Positions 56,830 to 64,000 of a DNA stretch of 64,000 nucleotides are shown here, one piece after another. Position numbers and translations under genes: made by a program. Positions within the stretch are counted from its first letter, which is position 1. Each line of letters starts with the position of its first letter. Source of the DNA: Guadua angustifolia (taxonomy: Eukaryota > Streptophyta > Magnoliopsida > Poales > Poaceae); NCBI GenBank assembly GCA_036346375.1, contig CM070520.1:50982198-51046197 (forward strand). Direction: 5' to 3'. Below the pieces are notes generated by a model, which was not told the origin of the DNA, ran no database searches, and saw nothing but the letters and a program-made list of their open reading frames with translations.

Positions 56830-58080
56830 TTCGCGGTGTTACGCCGCGCGTGTCGTTTTTTTGAAGAAAAAATGTTTTTTCGGCGGCGTTTAATTTTCTA
56901 AATTGTCGAAATAATGAGCGAAACGAGGGAAAAATAGAGAGATAGAGTTGTAGAAATATCTCTTTCGATGAATTATTTGGAAAATATTGGAGACCGAGCT
57001 GGAAAACCGCGGCGGGGAAAAAGTCTAGAGGGAAAAGGATGAAAAATTATTAGAGATGTCAACCTTCTTTTGTCGACCTTAACATTCTACGCGTTCGCCG
57101 AGTAATAATACATGTTTTTAAAAATATTAAAAACTCGCGGCGTAACACGCCGTGCGTGTCGTTTTTCCGTAGGGATTTTTTTTTCTCGGCGGCGTTTTAT
57201 TTTTTAAATCGTCGAAATGGGGAAAAAATAGAGAGATAGAATTGTAGAAATATCTCTTTCGATGAATTATTTGGCAAATATTGGAGGCCGAGTTGGAAAA
57301 CCGCGGCGGGGAAAAAGTTTAGAGGGAAAAGGGTGAAAAATTATTAGAGATGACAACCTTCTTTTGTCGAGCTTAACACTCTCTGGCGTTAAGCATGAGT
57401 AATAATACATGTTTTAAAAAATATTAGAGATCGATGTATTCGCGAAGTAATAATACATGTTTTAAAAAATATTAGAGATCGACGTATTCGCGGAGTAATA
57501 ATACATGTTTTAAAAAATATCAGAGATCGAGATGGGAAATCGAGCTGGGAAAAAAGTCTAGAGATAGAGCTGCACAAATATTTCTGGCGACAAAAACTTT
57601 TTTTTGGGAAAACGGAGAAAGAACATGTTTTAAAAAATATTAGAGACTCGCGGCGTAACACGCTGCGCGTGTCGTTTTTTCGTAAGGATTTTTTTTCGAC
57701 GGCGTTTTATTTTTTAAATTGTCGAAATAATGAGCGAAACGGGGGAAAAAGTAGAGGGATTGAGCTGTAGAAATATCTCTTTTGACGAATTATTTGGAAA
57801 ATATTGGAGACCGAGCTAGAAAACCGAGGTGTGAAAAAGTCTAGAGGGAAAAGGGAGAAAAATTATTAGAGATGACAACCTTCTTTTGTCGAGCTTAACA
57901 CTCTACGCGTTCACGGAGTAATAATACATGTTTTAAAAATATCAGAGACTGACGCGTCCGTGGAGTAATAATATATGCTTTAAAAAATATTAGAGATCGA
58001 GATGGGAAATCGAGGTGGGAAAAAAGTCTAGAGATAGAGCTGCACATATATTTCTAGTGACAAAACAATTTTTCCCGAGA
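56830..58080. repeat. Higher-order tandem repeat with GGCGT-AAC-ACGCC hairpin
   Basis: The GTGTCGTTTTT landmark recurs near 56850, 57157 and 57667. Each unit runs through CGGCGGCGTTT, AATTGTCGAAAT, GTAGAAATATCTCTTTCGA, AATATTGGAG-CCGAG, GGGAAAAAGTCTAGAGGGAAAA, AAATTATTAGAGATG-CAACC and TAATAATACATGTTTTAAAA. A 50 bp subrepeat (TAATAATACATGTTTTAAAA, then ATTAGAGATCGA and TATTCGCG) is amplified three to four times at about 57390-57540 and partly again at 57920-58010. Confidence 0.8.
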
Positions 58081-59056
58081 AAAACGGAGAAAGGACCTAG
58101 ACGTAAAGAGTAAGGACTTGAATGTTACGTTTTTGGACCTGTCCGCTATCCTTAAAAATTAGAAAAGGGTTTGTTCATGATTTGAATTTAATAGGAGGTT
58201 CTTTTCGTAAAATAGCGTACGAGGGACCCAAACGCGAATTTAGAGGAAAAATCTTCCTCTCACAAAAAATCGCGAAGGACTTATTCGTAATTTACAAAAG
58301 GATCAAATCGCGAAAAGTTTTTTTTGAGCCGAGCCGGCCGACCGGCTCGAGCCGAGCAGCCAGCTTGGCTCAAATGACGTGGCATCGGTATGAGGCCGTG
58401 AAAGCTTCGAGCCTTAGTATAGGTAGTATACGGCAATTGTAGATATTTTGTTTTGATCATGTATTGTTTTTGGGATAAAAAATGAAATAACTTGTTTGAT
58501 ATATGTTTTTTTTTTACAAGAGCGAGTATGTGCAAGAAGGATATGTGATGCCGCCATTGCCTGTGACATCGCTAAGTGTGAACCCTTTTAGTTTCTTAAA
58601 AAATAAACGATCTTTTCCTTATTTCTGTTGTGGACTAATCCAAATTTATCGCTAAGTGTGAACCCTTTTAGCTCTACCAAACATATTTGGAAGCTATCTC
58701 GTTGTGGACTAATCCAAATTTATCTCTTATGTGTTTTTACTATAAATATGACATCTCATTGTACAAGAGAATCAATCTAATAAAGAGAAAGTTTTGCCTC
58801 CTTGTATTGTGTGTACTCCTTATGATTGTTCTTACTTTTCAATTGGTACATTGTGGTTGATCTACGACAGGCATCATTGTTTTACAACAATTTCATAGTT
58901 TTGGTTGCTAGTGTACCTCTGTGGTCAGGGCATGTTTGTATTTAATTTAAGGTGTTTTTGGAAAAAAAAATCATGATTATTCGTTTCTCTATATGTAGCA
59001 CTTTTTTTTAGTAAAAATAGATAATGCATATAGTACACACATTTTTTATGCCTTCG
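58081..59056. other. Spacer with a short tandem duplication and a copia-LTR-like block
   Basis: ATCGCTAAGTGTGAACCCTT occurs at 58569 and 58649, and GTTGTGGACTAATCCAAATT at 58628 and 58704, a tandem duplication of about 76-80 bp. 58735-58800 has TATAAATATGACATCTCATT and then an AATCAATCTAATAAAG block, like the promoter/R region of a copia LTR. No gene supported. Confidence 0.4.
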
Positions 59057-62000
59057 TAGGGGTGAAATTAGCTCGGATTTAGTTGAATATCACTCTTTTT
59101 ATATTCTAAATCATATTTTTTTATCGGACTTAAAGTCGGATACGAATAGTACCAGATATAAATATGGCGCGGATAATATAGGTCACGAATTTGAAGCGAA
59201 TATGAAGCATAATTGATATGGTACCGAATATTTTTGATGGATATCATGCGAAAACTGATACTACATATAGCAATGACTAATCAACCTTATGAGTTCAACA
59301 TACAACATGATTATTGTAATTTATCAAATCATTTTACAAGGTAATCCAACAAAGTTGCAAAAGTACCCTTCCGACGTGGCACTCTCCCCACTAGAAATTT
59401 CGAAAAGCAGCCATATGGCCATATCTGTATGTCAGTAGCTACTTGGACTGGGTCAAATTGAAGCTGCTAGAATATATGTGAAAAGGACAGGGGATGTCGC
59501 CTAGAGGGGGGATGAATAGGCGAATTAAAAAATTTAAAACTAAATCGCAACGGAATACAGAAACTTCGGAAAGTCCGAATAATACTTCGGACTGTCCGAA
59601 TGGTTCGGATAGTCCAGGGTTATATCCAGATAGTCCGAGTTATTCGGAGTATCCGAGGTTCTATTCGGATATTCCGAATGTTCCAGAGCACACAGCTCGC
59701 AAAAGAGATCTAGGCTATTTGGGGAATATTAAATACACCAAATTAAACTAGTTAGCCTAGAATACTTGAAGCAAATAGAGATCTAGCCGAAAACTCACTA
59801 GAAAAGTAGATCGGGCAATTTCAAGATTCAAAATCAAATACTAAAACAAGAGTAAGAAGCAAACTTGGAACGATGATTTTTCACCAAAAGTTCGGATCCT
59901 TGAGGGGATCCTACGTCTCCGTTGAGACGGCTCGGTCACACTTGAGCCGGGGTCTCTTTCAACCCTCTTCCTCCCGGTGTTGCACAAATGCACTCGCCGA
60001 TCTTCACTTCTTTGATTTCTTCCTTTGCGGAGGCGTAATCAGCCTTCACAAACTTCCTACGGCCAACCACACAAAGTTCCGGTGGCTCGTAGGCGACCTC
60101 CTAGCCGTCTAGAAGTGCTCAACCTCCAAGAGTAACAAATGCTCACGAAGAACAAACTTGGAGATGAAATCAAGTGCTCAATAACTCAAATCCCACTCAA
60201 CCTAGCACCTCACTCCTCAAACTCTTCCTTACCCTTCTCACAAAGGGGATCACTTAGATCTAAGGGTAAAGAGGTGTTTTGAGGGCACAAGAAGAAGAGG
60301 ATAACACCTCAAACCAGTGGAGTAACGGCCACTTTTCAAATGAAGAAGGAGGGGGCTTTAAATAGAGATCCTAAAAAACTAACCGTTTGGACTGCGCACA
60401 ACCCGGATACTCTGGACAACCCGGATACTCCGGATTGACCTAACCGAGAGTACCAACCCGGATACTCCGGACTCAACCCAGATACTCCGGATTGACCTAA
60501 CCGAGAGTACCAACCCGGATACTCAGGATTGAACTGAGCAGCCCGACAAAAACAAGCATAACTTTTGACTCCGGACTCCGATTTAAGTGATTTTGGACTC
60601 TACCGAAAGCTAAGAATGAGGACTACACAACTAACAAGGTCTCACTACCCAAATCTCAAAGGATAAATCCAGATTTCACAAAGAATTCAAGAGAGACCTA
60701 CAATTCTTACTTTCCGGCACCACCAACACCACTCTCTCTCTAAGTTTCACAAGGATGGATCACTTGAGCACTTGATACATCTAAAAGTCATTCGACGTCA
60801 CATTCCTCTTAATAATACGGTAATCCTTAGACTTAAATTAAATCAAAGATAATACAAGTCTAGAAATAGTCACTTGCCGTCTTCTTTCTTAATACCGGTG
60901 CATGAAGACCTTCACCATATAATTGATGGCATCTTCGCCTTGTCCAACTTGACTCGATTCACCTCATTAGACTCTCGTCCTATCAACCTTGACTTGATCA
61001 TTCTCTCCGACGATCTCCACACCAAGTCGATCTTGACTTAGTCCTCAACTCTTGGTGACACCACCATCTTGTTGATCTTGGCTTAACGGTCATCCTTCAA
61101 GATATCTTGGTCATCATGCACACACGGGATCTAATTCTTTGCAAACCACTCATGAAAAGCATTAGTCCCAAAAGCTCAATAGATATAAATAAATTGATAT
61201 TTGTGAGCAATTAAGTACCACAAGTGTTTCATATAACGAAGCACAATATAAATGGAAACACTTGACATAAGAAATGTTCTCTACTAAATACATCATGATG
61301 AATATGTAATTGATCTATATGTACTAGAGAGATAATTGTCAATATGATAAATCAATTAAATCATAGTCTTTATTTAAATGAAGCACATGATGGAATATAC
61401 ATGAATTGCACATGTGCAAATAATATTTGGAATAAGAGTAAATATGTGATCCAACTCTAGATTAAACTTCACTAAGGGAGGTGCATGAGAAGATACACAA
61501 CTAAAACATTTATGCACCAAGTCAATCTATTGCAATGTGAAGTTTAATTCTAGTTAATACATGCATACTAAAAACAAAGCACATAATGAACTCAAATGAA
61601 TATATATCCACAAATAAATATGACATGAGCCAATGTGCATATATATAATCAACATGCTACTTGGAGTTCACTATGCATTTGCACAAAAGGAATGCAATAA
61701 CAAATATAGAAGGGATACCAAGATTGCATACATTATCTTTGCTTAACCATTCCACTTGATTTTCCTCAAAATAGATGTTAGCCTCATAGACTAATACTCA
61801 ACTTGGCAATAAACATGCTAGCCTCATAGCAATATAATTATATTAGAGGTTTGTCATTTGTTAAGCACTAAGTTAAGCATTTACACAATTATATAGATTG
61901 TCATTATATGCGTTTGTCATTAATCACCAAAATAACATAAGTGCCTAGATGCACTTTCAATATGCTATAATTTTTTGGAAATCTGAATAGAGTTTTCGGA

Positions 62001-62153
62001 ATTATCTAAGAATATAATTAGAATATCTCGATCCGATGGATAATGATCTCCTAAATTTGATGCCGAATCTGAAAACTATTTGACATGATTAGCCGAATTC
62101 GAACCAAACATATCCAGTAAGGTCAGCATCTATCTGATCCGATTGCACCCCTA
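59057..62153. mobile_element. hAT-like element carrying a nested solo LTR
   Basis: Termini TAGGGGTGAAAT and ATTGCACCCCTA are inverted repeats. Subterminal GGATACGAAT and CCGAATTC-like words recur. No 8 bp duplication was found. Without the nested LTR it would be about 610 bp and non-coding. Confidence 0.65.
59479..61959 (-). mobile_element. Solo LTR, SIRE/Maximus-type
   Basis: 2481 bp with TG...CA ends and the perfect 5 bp duplication ATATG (59474-59478 and 61960-61964). It contains CCTAGAGGGGGGATGAATAGG near its start and TTTGTCATTAATCACCAAAA near its end, as in the SIRE-like LTRs here. The minus strand has a CTATTTAAAG TATA-like word near 60360. It carries tandem CGGATACTCCG words (60410-60530) and TTCGGA/TCCGAA words (59565-59690). 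Confidence 0.9.
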
Positions 62154-62430
62154 AACCTATGGCCTGTCAAGAAAAACCAAACTTCAATTGAACCAATAAT
62201 CAACAGTGTGTTTATGGGATAAACGTGCATCTAAGCCAAGGAAAATCCTATCCCAAAATTGAAGCATGCAACCAGCTACTGAAGCATGATGCCTTGGAGC
62301 TAATATCCTCACTTTTCTGTTATGTGACATGAAACGCGTATGACAAGTCTGGTCCCAGGGTTTAGAGCCTCAAATATTGCAGTTTGGTTATCTAAACATA
62401 AGGGTACCAAAACTAAATATTGCAGTTTGG
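62154..62430. other. Junction spacer before second copia/E block
   Basis: No gene. A 20 bp direct repeat (AAATATTGCAGTTTGGTTAT) lies at 62372-62391 and 62415-62434; the second copy abuts the copia homology that begins at 62431. Confidence 0.5.
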
Positions 62431-62730
62431 TTATGGATAAGGAGGCTTCTATCTGAGTTGAAGCTGCTGGGAGATATTTCCATGAAGCTATGGTGTAATA
62501 ACAAGTTAGCTATAAATATTACTAACAATCCAGTCCATCATGATCGGACGAAACATGTGGAGATAGATCGTTTCTTTATCAACGAGAGATTAGATGAAGG
62601 AATTCTAGAGTTAAGCTTTGTTACATCAGGAGAGAAAGTAAGCGATCATTTAACAAAAGGCTTTAGTGTTAAAGAGTGTTTATTTGCATGTGACAAGACG
62701 AGGATGATAAACATCTATTTCCCATCTTGA
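62431..62730 (+). pseudogene. Copia RNase H C-terminal fragment, second copy
   Basis: Near-identical to 15671-15972 and in a better open frame: LWCNNKLAINITNNPVHHDR, VEIDRFFINERLDEG, LSFVTSGEKVSDHLTKGF, INIYFPS then stop. It begins abruptly in the RNase H domain. The copy at 15671 has indels after NNPV, while this one keeps the frame. Confidence 0.85.
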
Positions 62731-62737
62731 AAGTGAG

Positions 62738-62842
62738 TGTTTGGGTTTATGTTTGTAGGCTGTGTGTATCTTAGCCCATTGGGACCATATACACATATGT
62801 ATATATTGTGAGTAGAAAGAAATGTGAACACAGAAAAAATCA
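62738..62842 (+). repeat. Copia LTR remnant, second copy
   Basis: Same 105 bp as 15979-16083, starting TGTTTGGGTTTATG. No other LTR partner in the window. Confidence 0.45.
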
Positions 62843-62936
62843 ATTCCCAAATCGACTTACTTACTTCAAGTATGCACATCGAACTGATGCGATGCGAAAG
62901 GCAGACCTAAGTTCATGTCCATGTGCTTAATCTTGT

Positions 62937-63030
62937 CTAGTGGCTGGAGAGGAGACCAAGCTCGGAGTATCGGGTACCAAAGTTCAGCTTCGCCACGAAC
63001 ATGTCATCCTTCACCGACAACCAAGGATCT
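62937..63030 (-). pseudogene. Last exon of gene E, second copy, frameshifted
   Basis: Matches DPWLSVKDDMFVAKLN of E1, then FGTRYS. A 10-base deletion relative to E1 then changes the frame, giving ELGLLSSH and a stop. The natural stop region has also changed. Either this copy is dead or its C-terminus differs. Confidence 0.5.
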
Positions 63031-64000
63031 CTTCAGACCAAGATTATAATGGGAAACTAATATCGCTCCTTTACACTGTCTCTATTTACTCCTGAAATCC
63101 ACTTGTACGTCTTTTTGGCCAAAAGAGTAAAAATTTGGCAAACATTTTTGTTTTAATAATATAGGAAAAATAACATACAGAACAATGTACCACAGATAAA
63201 GATTGCTCTTTATCTCAATGTCAAATGACATTGTATGACAGGACTAAAAATCTACATTTTCAAACTAAAGGAAATTCTAGTTCCATCCTTTCTCTGCATG
63301 TATGAAACAGGCAAGGAAGCTCAGATTATTCTACAAAATGCAGCTTAGGTAATGTTTAGTTTAGTGTGGGGATGAACTATATGCGTTGTCATATAACTAC
63401 CATCCTTTGTACAACTCTTTATCCACAATGGGTGACAACAACACCTAAATAGCGAGGAGGATGGATTCTTCCAAGGACCAATGGTGCTTAAAAAACACAT
63501 CAAGTGAGCACATATAAATAATTATTGGTGTAACTGACATTTATTATAATCAGATTTTTGGATTTCTAACATTCTGGTAGGCTAACTGGAAAACTGATCA
63601 TTTTAGGATGGAAAGTAATGATCTTGTAGCATATATCTTGTGCTCCAAAAACCACCACCACTGTAATCAAACACAGATTACAGGGGTATCTGCATTTCAC
63701 TTATCTAGCGCTCAATTGTTTTTCCTGACATGCAGATTTTTAAGGCAAAGTAGTGTTTGCAACCTGAGAAGGAACTGAAATACCCTTTATAATACTATGC
63801 TTACTAGAATCGAGTTACACTTGTGAGTTACAAATTCCATCAAATGCATATGAATTAGATATTTAACATTGTTTGTATGAGTACATCAAATAAAAATGGT
63901 TTTACAAAATTATTCTCCAGACGTTGTTAGCAAGATATGAGGAGATGCATGCATAAGCATTTGCACCCATGACACGATCTTTTTGCTGAAATATTCTTTT
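63031..64000. repeat. Flank of gene E, second copy, continuing beyond the window
   Basis: Collinear with 16282-17268, with few substitutions and small indels (for example a gap of 16-18 bases near 63263). The duplication is still collinear at the last base, so its right boundary is outside the window. Confidence 0.8.

Noticed and set aside
1..64000. tRNA, rRNA or other structured RNA genes
   Set aside because: None recognised by eye. The TGGTATCAGAGC word at 44038-44049 is a retroelement primer site, not a tRNA gene.

Overview
The window reads as nuclear DNA of a grass. Three things point that way: a spliced plant A1B-type aspartic protease gene, dense nested LTR retrotransposons of plant lineages (SIRE/Maximus-like copia, chromovirus-like gypsy, Tat-like gypsy), and hAT and Tourist-like MITEs. 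The species cannot be fixed from the sequence. Only one protein-coding gene looks fully intact: an eight-exon aspartic protease on the minus strand (51092-53547, 415 codons).

Layout. 1-1711 is the LTR end of a minus-strand Tat-like gypsy element that runs off the left edge. 1712-2282 is a remnant of the aspartic-protease repeat unit (unit A). A degenerate copia fragment (2283-15972) follows. It is split by a 12 kb minus-strand gypsy element (2976-14969) with a perfect 5 bp target duplication. Then come a copia LTR and the last exon of an unrecognised gene (E1, 16149-16281). From 19160 a second protease unit (B) begins. Its gene (21115-27978) was a full eight-exon copy but is now broken by a 3.1 kb solo LTR in exon 8 and a hAT element in exon 3; a second hAT element sits in intron 4. 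29738-47636 is a TE block: a SIRE-type LTR remnant, the pol end and 3' LTR of a chromovirus, and an 11.3 kb SIRE/Maximus copia element inserted in that LTR. Unit C (47637-48890) is a gene-less remnant. Unit D (49192-54790) carries the intact protease. The right end holds several MITEs, a hairpin-rich higher-order tandem repeat (56830-58080), a hAT element containing a SIRE-type solo LTR, and a second copy of the copia/E block (62431-64000, running off the edge).

Large-scale pattern: a tandemly duplicated locus of the form [protease 3' flank - protease gene - spacer - copia fragment - gene E], present at least twice and repeatedly invaded. The two protease copies share all exon boundaries. Intron 5 is stop-free and a multiple of three in both copies; intron 3 is so only in the intact copy. 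No bacterial-type operon, CRISPR array, toxin system or RNA gene was seen. The more unusual signals are the exitron-like introns, the CGG-N5-CCG and TTGCA-N5-TGCAA dyads repeated in SIRE-type LTRs, and the hairpin satellite.
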